DNA of 64,000 nt, taken from positions 4,536,501-4,600,500 of the forward strand of contig NC_061800.1 in the NCBI RefSeq assembly GCF_021462225.1. Direction: 5' to 3'. The notes beneath the pieces were generated by a model that worked only from the letters and a program-made list of their open reading frames with translations, searched no databases and was not told where the DNA came from. The translations under genes were made by a program, and so were the position numbers. Source of the DNA: Girardinichthys multiradiatus. Its lineage: Eukaryota > Chordata > Actinopteri > Cyprinodontiformes > Goodeidae. Each line of letters starts with the position of its first letter. Positions within the stretch are counted from its first letter, which is position 1. Of this stretch, positions 12,290-24,660 are shown one piece after another.

Positions 12290-12772
12290 AAAAAGTATTT
12301 GTGCTGTGCATTTATAAAATTCCTTTTTACCTAAATGCTCAGAAATAAATGCCCGGGCAACCAACTGCCACAACACAAATGGACAAACCACAAACAAGTC
12401 CACAAACAGGTCAGCAATGTACCAAGGTACCCACGTTCCCAACCCTGCTTTAAAAGTCTAAAGACATGGTCACCAACTGACAGATTGGGCAAGAATAGTA
12501 GCCAAGAGGCCCTGAGTAACAGGAGGAGCTGCAGAAATGTCCTGCTCAAGTAAGGAACGTCTGAGGACAGGAGACCTGTTAGTCATGCATTCCACAAATC
12601 TGTGGAAGACTAGTGATAACAAAAAACATTGTTGAAAGAAAACCAAATATTATTTTCATTCAACTTCACAATTATGCACTACTTGTGGTCTATCAAAAAA
12701 TACCAATAAAATATATTCAAGTTGGAAGGTTACAAAATGTTAATATGTTTCCCCAGGCACTGTAGACTTTAA
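12290..12772 (+). mobile_element. Tc1-type transposon remnant (short, internally deleted)
   Basis: The right end reads TTGTGGTCTATCAAAAAATA, then ATATATTCAAG and CAGGCACTGTAG, a degraded form of the CAGTGCCTTGCAAAAGTATT-type terminal repeat found in several other copies here (around 35195, 42600, 61400 and 62925). Most of the transposase is absent; the AACAGGAGGAGCTGCAGAAA segment recalls the paired-domain region. Confidence 0.65.
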
Positions 12773-15700
12773 CCTCTGCTTCTGAAATGTGGGTTCAGCT
12801 CTCTATGTTGTACCGCTCTCTTTGTAAACATTTTTGTAGTTTACCTTACCCTCTGTTCATTGTTATCGCTGTATGATCAGTATCCTGATTTGGCTGCACT
12901 GCTTTTTGCAGGAGCCTTTAGAACCTGGAGCTCTGATTAACTAAGTTGTAATAAAAAAGTTAATAATCGCTTCCTTGCTTCAGTCTGGCTAAAGGAGATT
13001 TTTCTTTGTGCTTTCCTCAAAAGGCACTGAAACGTATGTGGCACAAAAACATGCAAAACTGACTAACTTCCATTGTTTTTGGGACAGAAAAACACAAACT
13101 GAAGTACAAACAGCTGTTGGCACAGTTACCTTTACAGGCATAAAGAACAAAGCAGACTGAGTGAATATAAAGTGACACAGAGGCATAAATAAGCCCTCTC
13201 TGGTTCTCTGTCTTCTTCTCTCTTAATACCGACATGCTCTGGGAGTCAGTGAAGGTCATTAAACAGCACAGAGGCAACACTTTCAGCAAGGGGACTCATA
13301 TGGAACTGCTCTCCTCAGGTCTGTTGCCGACTCCTTACTTATAATCAATTAAAGAGTTTACACAAAAAGGAATAGTTGTAGAAATGTGCATTTGTGTTTT
13401 TTGTTTTTTTTTATCAGCACAGACCTAAAAGAATACTGAAGTAAAGTGGATTTGAAATAATGAAAGAGATTGCATTAGGGTTAGATGCAATGCAAATTGC
13501 TTACACCATTATATATGCAACATGTCTTTTAATGACTAATAAATCCACTAAAACCTCGCTAATATCAGTTTATCTCTCATTCGGAAAATGTGATCACAAT
13601 TAAGCATGTACTAAGGACAGATATGCTTGTCGCGTTCTGTGGTTTAGAGTGACCAATGTGCAGACAAGAGCTAGGCAGAAGCATGTTTAAAGGAGTCTTC
13701 AGCTTTATTTCCAAGGTTCTTCCAAAATGAAGCAAAACATTGTAGGTACTTACAAAATTGGCTTAGCAGGAACATGGTACAAAAAGCACATAGACATGGG
13801 TGGAGAACGGAGATATGAATGGGGATTCGAACGGAAGGAACCAGCGAGGAACAAACAAGAACAGAGAGCTTATGAAGAGAGGGATGTGGAGTATGGACCA
13901 ATGAGAATGAGAGATAGGAAATCATGGGAGATAGAATTCAGGTGTGGACCAGGCTGTAGAGAACTGAGGGAATGTGAATAGTTGCTAAGGTGACAAGGCT
14001 AGAAACAAAATGAAACACGAGAGCTAAACCATAACATAAATTCAGAGGGGAAAACATGAGGGAAGCTATACAATAACATAACCAAAGGAACCTGACTACA
14101 AAAACAAAACTATAAATAACAAAACTCAGGGAAAACAGATCAAAGCAAAACTATGGACAAAGATAATAAACCAAAAGAAACATAAGAACCTAAAATAATC
14201 ATTAACTAAAGCAAACTGAGAAACTAAAGGGAATAGAAGAAACACCAAAACCTAATAATTAACAAAGAACCCATAAAGGAACCCTGACTGTAAATAAACA
14301 AAACCTAAACCACAGAAAGGGAACCAGGACAAGGAGGAACAGAGAAAATAAACTAGTAAACAAAGAGCGCAGGTGAACAAATACCAAAACATAAATAAAC
14401 ACAGATATACTAAATGGGAAACCACTACAGTTTCTCTTAATACCATTCTTAACATTTATTTTTGCTTTTAATTAGATGCCAAATGCAAAAGAAAGTAACA
14501 AAATAACTGGAGTTTTCTCTGGTAGAATAGACCATGGAGTAACATAACCACCTTCTTCTGAGCACTGTACTGTCAGCTGGCTGAAAAAGACCCATTGTAT
14601 TCCTAAACATGGCAGTCATAATTTGCTGACTAAAGCAGTGCCATTCAACGTTCATCATTATTAAGGCATTGCTGTTTTAAACACAGTTGACCAGTTATGA
14701 GCTGCATTACTCTTAGGCAGTTGTGCTGCTGTAGACTCACTACCTGGGCAGATAGCCTGCCTAATTAACCAGCTTATTAGGCTTGTGTTTTTTAAAAGGG
14801 CTATGTGGCCACAAAGCTTGTTGACTATCATTAAGGGTGTGGCTGACACAACCAACGACAGGGATCAAGAATTTAGCCAGGGGTTTAGAAACAGATAATT
14901 TAAAATGCCTTAATCAAGACGTTAGAACATTTTTTGTTTGTCTCTCCTCGAGCAGTCTGTCCTGCAAATGTTAAACTGCTTCTATTTTCTCAAGTGACAT
15001 GTAAGAGTGCTCTGTCATTCTTCTTCCACCCAAAAATGTAGCAGCAGTGTCTGCACACTGTCAGAAACATTCAGCTGTTTTACATCAGGCAGTCAGGATA
15101 AGTGCCTTATCTGTAGAAACCATTGGCTGGGAGAGAAACTGCTCAGCTACTCAGAGAGAAGAAGAGAAGAACAGGTCAGTGGAGTGGAGTTAGAAGTACA
15201 CTGTAATGAATGAATAATACGAGCATACTCTGTGTACTTGTGTATTCCATGCTCTACACCACTAGTTACTGAGCAGCTGTTGTTTTATAGAGTTATGAGG
15301 CCACTGCCTTATGTGGTCAGTTACTCAGATGCTGATGCTGAAAACTAAGTTTTTCAAAACTAAGATCTGCTGCTTTGTTTTTCAGAAGTTATGTTACTGC
15401 AAGGACAGGTGATGTTTGACCACTCTCCTTGCCATGCCATAATTGATATTGTTAATTAAAATTGTCTTTATTTTGGAGGGGGGTTGGCCTGAGCCTGGCT
15501 TTTGACTAAAGTTAGCCTTTTGTCTTGTTCTTAGGTTTGAAAGCCTCCTTTGATGCTCTCAAACATATTTAATCACCAGAGGAATCAGGGTGACCAATGT
15601 CAGCAGCTGCAAAATGAAGTTGCATTTGAAGGTCAATACCATCTCAAGTAATGACAATGTAATCCTGCCTTAACTATGTACAGTAGCATGGGTGTTCCAG

Positions 15701-16179
15701 CTGTTTTTAGTACAAGGTAAGTTTGAGACTAGGTGGCTTCTGAGTTGTTCCTAAACATCATGACCAAGTTCTTTTTATCTAAGGGTGGCAGACTGCCTTA
15801 CATATTGTAGCACAACAATGTTTGCCAAAAATGTTTAGATTTCAGCAACTATTATTAATTATATATAATATATTAATTATTAGTCATAATTCAGTATAAT
15901 TATTAAATATTAAAATGATTAATAAACTTAGTTTCTTTTTAGTCCAACTAACAAACTGGGGGACAATTTGATTATCAGGAATCATAAATCAAACAACTTT
16001 CAGTATTTGTGAGGTAATACGAAAACTAGCCAAATGAGGTTGTATTATAGAACAATAGGTGGAGGAGTGAATTTGTGCACCGGCATTCCCAAACAGCAGT
16101 CACTACACACTTGCACAGAATAAAGCCAAACAACTTCTCTCCAGAACACGAGAATTTCTTAACACAGTGGTTCAACTTT
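12773..16179 (+). other. Intronic DNA with A-rich tract, no gene recognised
   Basis: 13970-14410 is strongly A-rich (AACATAA, AAAACAAAACTATAAATAAC) and begins soon after a TGTCGCGTTCTG motif at 13628 that resembles the left end of the solo LTRs elsewhere in this window; no matching right end or target duplication was found. 14460-16180 contains no recognisable exon or element; 15840-15920 is nearly pure A/T. Confidence 0.4.
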
Positions 16180-17450
16180 ACAGTCAAAATACAAGAGCCA
16201 ATAACGCATATCTTGATAGAAGGAACCAGCCCAAATACCAGAGGGTAGGGAGATGATCATGCTGTGGGAGTATCTCTGGCATGCGCCGGACGAGAGTTCT
16301 TGCTAGGCTGAGGAAGTGAATGAGCGGCAGTCGCTGTTCAGAGGCTCGAACTGGTGATCCCTCCTCCTGGTACCAGCCTGCGACGCCACACTTCTTCTTG
16401 TCTGCCCCAGTGTGAAAGGCCAGCTCGGCATCGAGGACACCAGCATACCGCTTTTTCCTCTTCATCCGAGGATGCTTGGTGCCTCGCACTAACTCTGCGC
16501 AGGTCAGCTCAGCTCCATGTCTCCCCAGCAGCCCGTCTGCCTCTTGACTCCTTGCCTCCTGATTACTCTTCCTCCCGAGACCACAAACGGCGTTGCAGGC
16601 GTGACGCTTCAGCTCCTGCCTCCTCTGAAGGTCAGCGCGACTTCAGCTCCTGGTTACGCTCCTGATCAGCCATCAGCGCCGCTGCCAGCTCCTTATCAGC
16701 CATCACCACTGCTGCCGGTTGCTGATCAGCCTCTTCGTCCTGCACATCTCCTTGTGTTTCTCTGGGGTGTCCTCTAAGAGCTGTTCCTGGTCCTGTCCGT
16801 GAGGGGTTTGAGGACGGACTGCCTCCACTTCCTGTTCCGGAGGGGTTCGAGGACCAGCCGTTTCCATATCTGGTTCCCGTTCTGGAGGAGTTCAAGGACG
16901 AGTTACTTCCAGTTCCTGTCCCAGAGGAGCTCGATGACAAGCTGCCTCCACTCCTGATTCCTGTTCCAGAGGGGCTTGAGGACGAACCGCCTCCAGTTCG
17001 GGTTCCTGAGTTCTGTGAGGGGTGACAGAATTCATTTGCTGTGCCTCAGTGGTTCCGTCACACATCTACAGGGCTACCCTCCAGAGCTCCACAGCCTCAC
17101 CGAGGATTCCAGCAGTTCTGCACCGCTTTCTCTAGCCCCACCGCTGGCCTCTCCATAGCTGGCCTCTTGACTGCGTGCTCCAAGGGTCATCTACTCTGCT
17201 CGGCCGGCCTCCAGGCCGTCCTCTTGGACTCTGGGTTTCACTGGGATGCCCTCCCGGCCATCCTCCTGAACTCTATTTTGTTTTTTGTTCCTGGCCCGGT
17301 TCGGGTAGTTTTGTGTTTCTGACCCTGTTACGGGTACTTTGTTGTTTTCTGTCTTGCCCGCCTTCCTCTGCCACCCCTGCCCACCTCGGTTGGGTGTTTT
17401 TTGTGGAACCTTGGGGCATCTCAGATCCACCTTTATGGGTGGGGGGGCTA
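16180..17450 (+). mobile_element. Gypsy-type LTR retrotransposon, 3' internal remnant
   Basis: GC-rich block sharply different from its flanks. It encodes proline-rich sequence ending in a repeat-bearing tail (16783-17025), typical of the region downstream of integrase in some fish gypsy elements. A purine-rich tract GGGTGGGGGGGCTA ends directly at 17450, where the LTR begins, in the position expected for the plus-strand primer. No reverse transcriptase, integrase core or 5' LTR is present, so this is the 3' end of a truncated copy. Confidence 0.65.
16783..17025 (+). pseudogene. Proline/acid-rich repeat tail of gypsy polyprotein
   Basis: An open frame of 80 codons ending at TGA 17023-17025. 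It consists of four to five imperfect units of 16-20 residues built on the pattern PVPEGFEDELPPL: VREGFEDGLPPL, VPEGFEDQPFPY, VLEEFKDELLPV, VPEELDDKLPPL, VPEGLEDEPPPV. It closes with VRVPEFCEG. The unit strings alternate Pro-rich and acidic segments. No catalytic motif is present. I recognise it as the C-terminal extension of a fish gypsy-type polyprotein; its function is unknown to me. Confidence 0.6.
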
Positions 17451-17841
17451 TGTCATGCCCAGCCTGTGTTTGTGTTTTGTTTATTTCACTTGGTATTTGT
17501 CCTCTGTCTGTGTAAACCTGGTCTGATCCTTGTGTTTCCTCTGTGTACTGCAGCCTTGTCCCACCTGTTCCTTGTTTCTTCTAATTACCTGGTCTTGTTC
17601 TTGATTGGTTCTCCCTGCTGTTCTGTAAGTATATTTGTTCCTAGCTACCTTAGTTCCCCTCTGGTTCCTTGTTGTATCATTGTCTCCCCTGACTTGCTGT
17701 CGTGTCTGTTCTGGTGTCCTGGTCGTGTAACTTGCTGTCGAGATTCTGTATGGCCAAGAATTAAAACCATCTTACCTTAATTCACCGTGTCCTGGGGTTC
17801 TCCTCTGCACTTTGGTCCTACCTCAAACGCACACCCTGACA
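17451..17841 (+). repeat. LTR of gypsy-type element (391 bp)
   Basis: Starts TGTCATGCCCAGCC and ends CACCCTGACA, so it has the TG...CA borders with a five-base TGTCA/TGACA inverted end. It lies directly after the purine tract. An AATTAAAA-type polyadenylation-like signal occurs near 17759. The LTR orientation agrees with the internal remnant upstream. Confidence 0.7.
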
Positions 17842-18360
17842 ATAAGCTCCATAACTAAGCTAGCAACATTCAACTAAACAACAAAGAAAAAGGAAAAGGA
17901 AAATAAGAAAACTGATAAACCAATCAACTAATGAATGATAACAAAATAAAAAGAATAATGCGGAAAACGGAAACCAATTAATTAACATTAGTAAAATAAT
18001 AGAAAATCAACAACGTAAAACTATGTAACAATCTCATAGTTCAGCATGGATATGGAGTAAAAACCTTTATGAGGGAGTAAGACTGAGTACAACATTAGAA
18101 GTCTTGGTTCCAAAAGGATTTCCCAGCAACTTTACTTGATTTATGCCTTTCCCTCTTGGATTTTCACTGAGCTCCTGGAATTGTCCCATTGTTCTGAGTA
18201 TTGTCCAGTCCGAGCAGCACACCTAAATCAAAAGCCTGAACATCTCCTCTTTCTGTCACCAAGTATTACAGGAACCTGCTGATCACATATATACTCGAAG
18301 ACCGGGACATTGAAGATTTAGAGTGGAAAAATTAGGCTTCATCACGCTTTTCTATGTAGT
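17842..18360 (+). other. Intronic DNA, no gene or repeat recognised
   Basis: A-rich at 17870-18010, then unremarkable sequence up to the solo LTR boundary. Nothing supportable seen. Confidence 0.5.
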
Positions 18361-19015
18361 TGTCATGGTTTTTATTGCTGACTTAACCCACATGCAGAGA
18401 CACTCAGAAAACAAAAACAGTTTAGTTGAAGTTTATTGAAACATGGTCAGATACTAAATGGAGAGCTGCGAGCCTAATCCCTGTCACTGCGTGAAACAAA
18501 GGGAAAACGGTTAGAAACTGAACCTCAGAGTGTGGCCTAAAGGTCAGCGTGTCTTACTGGTGGGGACGTGGAATCCACCAGGGAGAGGGCACAGAGTCAG
18601 GAGGAAGAGGAACACAGCCTGCCAGGTTCCAGAAGATCACGGATTACCAGCCAGGTTCAGTCCGGGTCCAGGGAGGAGTCTGCACAACAAACAGAGATTT
18701 GGGTCTTGATCAGATCAGCCAGAAGTCACACCTGGAACGGGCAAACAGGAGGCAGTTAGTGCTTCTAGTTCAGAGAAAAGATATTCAATGTTCTTTCACA
18801 AAACTTGCAAAAAACAGGTTTCAGAGCTGGCCAGGAAGATTTACCACAGAGGGCAAAACACTCAGGCAACGAAGTGCTGGCAATCCATCCCCTAAATGCT
18901 CCCCTGCTGATGAACCAACGAGCCACACCTGTCAGTCCTCGGCAATTTCCTACTGGCGGCACCTAGTGTTGGTAGAGTGTTAATAGCAGGTTGAAGATGT
19001 CTCCAGATCCTGACA
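18361..19015 (-). repeat. Probable solo LTR (655 bp)
   Basis: Begins TGTCATGGTTTTTATTG and ends GATCCTGACA, with CACATGCAGAGACACTCAGA near the left edge; the copy at 41563-42312 begins and ends in the same way and has CCCACATGCAGAAAG at the same place. The inverted ends are TGTCA/TGACA. TTTATT near the left side suggests transcription on the minus strand. The flanking pentamers GTAGT and CCAGT match at only three positions, so the target duplication is decayed or absent. Confidence 0.65.
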
Positions 19016-20734
19016 CCAGTATGTTTATTAATTGTATATGATAATTTGTTCCTTGTTCTTCTAAACATTTTCAGTCGTTTTCTTTATCCATTTTTGTCCT
19101 TCACTGGTTCTGTTTTTATTCAATTCAAGTAGAGATTGAAATTTTGCTTTCTATAAAAATATTTCTGGGAAAACCCTTGTTATTTAATGTAATACATTGC
19201 TTGTTTGTGGTAACACTAACTGGGATACAAGCTGGGTAAAGCCACCAAATCTAAACCCATTTGTTGTTTTATATGCTTTATACATACAGAGGAGACATAA
19301 GCAGAAAAAATCTTTATCAGTGCACAGTAGTGATCTCTGTTTCACTCTCCTTTCCGTTGTGGTGAGCTCCTGTGACGACACAGTTGCCAGGGCAACCTTG
19401 TGAGCAAAACAGAATCCCTGTCCGCTCAAAGGGTTGGCCCCACACGCTTGATGGGCGTCTCTTTCTGTCATGCACTAGCACAGTGTACATACAGACCTTC
19501 CCTTTTGTTCTCTTTTCATGAGTACATCACTAAACATGTGCAGCCCATTAGTGCCCGTCTCCATGTAGCCCAGCAGCAAAGAGAGCAACTGATGAAGGAG
19601 AGCACAAGAAAGGGAGAAGTAGGACGCTGTTTCACTTTTTGAGCCTGCTTCACAGTAAAAGGAGTTATTGGAGGTAACATTTTTTGTTTCTGTGCTCTAA
19701 AATAAACACTTGAACAATATAGTATCTGCAGATAGAATCTCTACAACAGCACAGTTGTATAATTAGCAGGGATGGTGATGTCTTGTAGGTAATGTAAAAC
19801 AATTGCATCACTGCTGCTCCTCATGACTCCACATACTAATAATTACTCATGCTAGTGAATAAACATTAACAGTGTTCAACTCTGCAGAACGCTGCATTAC
19901 CTCTTTGTTTAATCTGAATGGGTTCAAAGGTTTTATGTCTGACTGTCAAGTCTTGGCTGGCCACATTAAAGTTACATGTCATGGGAAATTAGCTTAGTTC
20001 TGTCCAAAAATAGCTGACCTCATTTCACTTGATGGCACTTGGGTGAGTTCACCCCGTGACGACTTTTTTGGACCTAGAAAGGACCATATTTGGTCAGGAA
20101 AGACTTGCATATAATTGACCTGGGAAAAATATATATATTCCTCTATTGTTTCACTGAATGACGTGGTGCTTTTAGAACAGGAGTCCAGAAGAGTCTTTGA
20201 GACACTGTATGATGTTCAGAGGTTTTAGACCTAGGCCCTGTCTTTTCTGCTCCAGCTGTATTTCCCATTCAAATAGATCTTTTAGTGAGCAAATCTGAGA
20301 TTTTTAAAAACTCAGTTTGTGGTGTTTATGTGTGTCCTGGTGAGTCAGTCTGTCTTTTATTTGGAATCTGTGAGCAAGTGATCCAAACAAGATTCTTCTC
20401 TGTTTAAGCTCTTTGAGTCCTTTGAGCTTCAAGGGCCAGAGTTTAGTGACTGGTGTAACTTCATAAATCTGCAGAAAGGCTGCAAAGTGTAGTGTTCGCT
20501 GTAGTGTGAGTCAGACATAAAGGATTCCAGCTCAGCTATGAAAGCAGGGTTTAATACATCTATGTGTTACTTGCAGAAGATGTCTGAGTGTTTTATTGTT
20601 GCACTTTTCTATGGGTGGTTCTCTGCTTTCCTCCACCAAAAACACACGTTAGATTCACTCTCCAGTGTATAGGTAAGGCTGTGTACATAATTAGCTTCTT
20701 GTCTCTTTGTTGGCATCACAATGAACAGAATTGT
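19016..20734 (+). other. Intronic DNA, no gene recognised
   Basis: No coding exon with usable splice borders. 19320-19670 is GC-balanced and contains several ATG-initiated short frames, but none has a family motif. 19780-20060 and 20150-20560 look like ordinary unique intron. Confidence 0.45.
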
Positions 20735-20742
20735 CTGAGGTG

Positions 20743-21908
20743 CAGAGATGGCAAAAGTACTCACATTCTTACACAAGTACCTGTGTAAAAAACAACTGTT
20801 AAAAGTAAAAAAAAATACTGATTGAACTCCTTTATTTAAGTAAAAATAAAAAAGTGCAGGTTTTGCAATGTACTTAAGTATAAAAGTAATAAAATACTTT
20901 TTGTCTTCCATGATACAAAATATCTTTTGGAAACTCGAAAAATAGAAAATAATAGTTCTATGCTCACAAAATGGGTTAGTTTCCTCTTTGCTCACAACCT
21001 ACTCGTTGTTAGAGAGAAGATAAAAAAATACTGACTTGGTCTAGTTTTGTTGCAAATCAAATTTGAACTGAACAGAATTCTGCATGAGCAGGTTGGATAC
21101 TTCTTTTAGAACTTTTGGTATTCTCATAAATTAAAGTTGTATTAGACATAAATTATATTTTAATAGAATTTGAAATAGAAATTCTGACATAATCAAAATG
21201 GAAACTTCAAATCTAATAAAGTCTTTTTTTTTTATTTTGTTAGGAATTCACTCATATCTTTAAAACTGTGTTTCATTAAGCCTCAGCAAAAGTTGATTCT
21301 CAAAGTTCTTAGAATCAAGACGTGCCCTTTTGGGTCTGAAAACGAGTCCTGCAATCCTAAAAAGCCTCTAGAAGGCAGGCTGAGACAGCCAGGGATGTGT
21401 TGCGCATCAGAGACAAATTGTACACTGCTAAGAAAGTCTTCAGGACATGCATGATATCAGCTGGGCAGGCCAGGTCAGTGTGACACATCTCAGTCTTCAG
21501 ATGGAGAGGACATTTTTCCATCATCAAGCAGGGCATTCCTCAGGTTAACTCCAAGCAGCTATACCACAGGTTGCTCCTTCAGATGGCTTTTGATGAAGCC
21601 AAGTCCTATGAAATACAAAACCAAAGAAGGATATACCCCATTTCCATGTCACCATTAATGTGTCTCTGTCACAAACCGTGCTCCTGCTGGACGCCTTGTT
21701 TCTGTAAAGTTGATTTTCCCTCTGTTTTGTTACAGGTTTTATGTCATGTCGTTATTGATACATATAGAAGTAAATACTAAAATTTATGTTCAAATGTAGG
21801 GAGTAAAAGTAAAAAGTCTTCAGAAAAATAAATACTCAAGTAAAATACAGATACCAGAAAATGCTACTTAAATAAAGTAACCAAGTACATCATTGCTTGA
21901 CACCTCTG
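20743..21908. mobile_element. Non-autonomous hAT-type transposon (1166 bp)
   Basis: Ends CAGAGATGGCAAAAGTA and, inverted on the right, CAGAGGTGTCAAGCAATG; subterminal AAGTA/TACTT motifs are repeated at both ends. The 8-bp sequence CTGAGGTG occurs at 20735-20742 and again at 21909-21916, a perfect target duplication of the length typical for hAT. No transposase frame remains; 21300-21560 has GC-richer filler. Orientation cannot be assigned. Confidence 0.9.
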
Positions 21909-21916
21909 CTGAGGTG

Positions 21917-22341
21917 TACCTCTCACCCAGCACATCAACCAGTGGTAACAGGCTGAACCCTCCCTTAACAGGATTAAGCAAAAACATGACATTTTTCAGT
22001 GGTTAATGTACAAAAACTAACAGTGAAGTTTGTCTTCTAACTGCTAAGATACTGTTTAGTTGAACACTTTTTACAGCACTGGACCGATCATCCGTCCATC
22101 CATGTTTAAAATGTGGAAATGCACAGCAGAGAAAAATTAAATGTTCCCCAAAATCTACATACACTCAAACAATTGGTTTATCTTGTGGTTTAATGTAGGG
22201 GAAAAGCCATACTGAAAGTATTTCCACCCATCTTACCTGCAGTTTTTGTTAATTTTTGTTGAATTTCAAGTCCCAGTCAAAACAGATGACATTTCAGACC
22301 AACAAACTGACTTCGAGAATGGTTTTGCATAGGATTTTAAT
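21917..22341 (+). other. Intronic DNA, no gene recognised
   Basis: 22100-22340 shows weak resemblance to Tc1-type terminal sequence (CATACTGAAAG, TTAATTTTTGTTGAATTTCA), not enough to classify. Otherwise nothing. Confidence 0.4.
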
Positions 22342-22765
22342 TACGTTCACCGACCACTTTATTAGGTACATCTGTCCAACTGCCCGTCAAGGCAAATTTC
22401 TAATCAGCGCCAGGTCATAAAGCAGGATAACGCACCATGTCATAAAGCACGAATCATCTCAGACTGGTTTCTTGAACATGACAATGAGTTCACTGTACTC
22501 AAATGGCCTCCACAGTCACCAGATCTCAATCCAATAGAGCACCATTGGGATGTAGTGGAACGGGAGATTCGCATCATGGATGTGCAGCCGACAAATCTGC
22601 AGCATCTGTGTGATGCTATCATGTCAATATGGACCAAATTCTCTGAGGAATGTTTCCAGCACCTTGTTGAATCTATGCCATGAAGGATTAAGGCTGTTCT
22701 GAAGGCAAAAGGGGGTCCAACCCGGTACTATCAAGGTGTACCTTATAAAGTGGTCGGTGAATGTA
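22342..22765 (+). mobile_element. Tc1-type element with internal deletion (about 424 bp)
   Basis: Both ends carry TTCACCGACCACTTTAT in inverted orientation beside TA. The interior keeps the C-terminal third of a transposase on the + strand: WFLEHDNEF..LKWPPQSPD followed by NPIEHHWDVVE, and ends with KGGPTRYYQG. The DNA-binding domain and the first two catalytic Asp residues are deleted, and a TGA (MP*RIK) interrupts the tail. The same terminal repeat family occurs at 33615-34465. Confidence 0.85.
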
Positions 22766-22861
22766 TATTTAATTGGGGTTCTAAATGTAGTGGTAACTAT
22801 TTGAATACTGCAATTAAACCGCAGCTTGTTCAAAGAAGCACATCCAAAACTAGAAAAATGG

Positions 22862-23095
22862 AAATTCAATTCAGTTTTATTTATATAGCGCCAATTCACA
22901 ACACGTCGTCTCAAGGCTCTTCACAAAGGTTTTGGAATGGTGCGGGGTTGTTGGGGAGATAAGAATTAACTACTGAGTGTTAGAGTTTGGCCATTTTAGA
23001 ATGGGCTATGTGTAGGAGTACTAAGTAAAATAATAAACTGATAAAGTTTGTCCATTGGTGGCCATTGTTATACTAAAAACCACAAGAATTGGGGG
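22862..23095 (-). repeat. Interspersed repeat copy C (LINE 3'-tail type)
   Basis: Opens with AATTCAATTCAGTTTTATTT and AGCGCCAATTCACAACACGT and carries TTTAGAATGGGCTATGTGTA. It aligns along its length with 8885-9120 and with the reverse complement of 6225-6595. Confidence 0.75.
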
Positions 23096-24660
23096 TACCT
23101 CTCTCTGTCAGACTGATTATAACCTTTTTTAGCATTTCTCCCTCTTTTCCACAGGCTCTACTTGAGTCGACTCCAGTTCACTCAGCCCGTTTTATGGGCG
23201 TTTGCATTGCTGGCTTTTTGGTACCTACATTTTTTGTTCCTGCTCCTAAAAATGTACGATCGGGGCTGAGTAGGGACTACATCTGACGTGAACAAACTGA
23301 TGTTCAGTGAATGGCCATGGGACTAGGAGAAATAGGCTTTCACTGAGGTAGTGCAGAGAAATTTTAATAAAACTCAAGAGCAACTACAATAATTTTAGGA
23401 CCACAATGGTTGGAGCGGGTCAAACCGAAATATGATTTTACTATTCACAAATCATAAACCATGCCTGAAGACTGAAAGACAAAAAAGGACACATTAGTTG
23501 TCTGAATTATATGCAGGTGGGGCGCTGTATTTAAAGGCAACACAACATTTATTAAACCAGCTGATCACACATGAAATCAGCTGTTCAGATGCATATACAT
23601 TTCACCAAAACACACAAAACAATACCGCCATGAAACACCTCATACAAAAGTCCATATAGAAAAAAGGAAATCTGTGTCATCTAGTACACTGATTTGACAG
23701 TTTTGGATCACTGGGACACATGGAAATCTATACATTTTTGTTTCTCAAAAGTGTTTGGTTCAGAAGTTTATTTGACGGTCCTTATGGTTAATGCCTTGTA
23801 CTTGTATAGCACTTAATCAAGTCCCCAGAGGAGGGGGAAGCAGTGCATCATTTCATACATGAAGCAAACAATGTTTGTATTCCATTTATTTGTTTTTAAG
23901 TATTTATTTATTGTTTTATAGTTTCACGCAGATTACTTTAATGGTGACAGTGTCACACAGTAAGTGGCACAGCACACAACGGTTAGTGGTGGGGCTACTT
24001 GCAATAAATCCTGCCGTCAGCAAGTCCATGGTACTCTGCACGCTACAGATTCATTGTGGAGTAAGACTGAGTAGAGTACAGACATGTGAAGCTGGAACCT
24101 TGTAATGTGGAGCTGGAAAAGGGGCATGTGTTTTTTAGGAGTAACACAAGCACTAGAGAAGGGATTAAACCAAGGACTGATAAAATATGTCTCATCTTTA
24201 CGTCAATAGAAACACTACCAGTAAAATAAAACTGGGTTACTCCATACGAACAAGAAGAATTAATTATGCCTGTGCAGTCTAATCACGCAATTAAATCTAA
24301 TCACCAAACAGCTAATACACTACCTATCTGTCCTGGGATTAATTAAGTGCCTTACTGAGAACACATTAAGTCCTACAGGGGAATGGACAAAGGGGAGTTT
24401 AGAAATATTTTGTTATCTATTTGTTCTGTTTAAATGTTTAAATGATGAACCCTGTTGGCTAGTTAAGCTCTAATTTGCTCACATAGAAAAACTTAACAAG
24501 TAAAATCATGCTATTGTTAACTGGAAAAGTAATAATCTAGTAATAAGTGTTCATATTTAGGCTGTATGTCAGTATCAAACTAAAACAATACTTTATCTCT
24601 AATTCCAAAATTGATTCAGTGATGCAGTTTAATGCTGAAAATACAGTGATATTTTTATAC
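23096..24660 (+). other. Intronic DNA; possible conserved non-coding patch
   Basis: No exon recognised. 23110-23340 is GC-richer and may be a DNA-transposon remnant. 24250-24400 contains several homeodomain-type cores (TAATTATG, CAATTAAATCTAATCACC, GATTAATTAAG) packed into 150 bp, in sequence more complex than the surroundings. Confidence 0.4.

Noticed and set aside
17175..17780. 201-codon open frame on the + strand
   Set aside because: Runs from gypsy internal debris across the LTR start; Cys/Leu/Phe-rich without motif, so non-coding.
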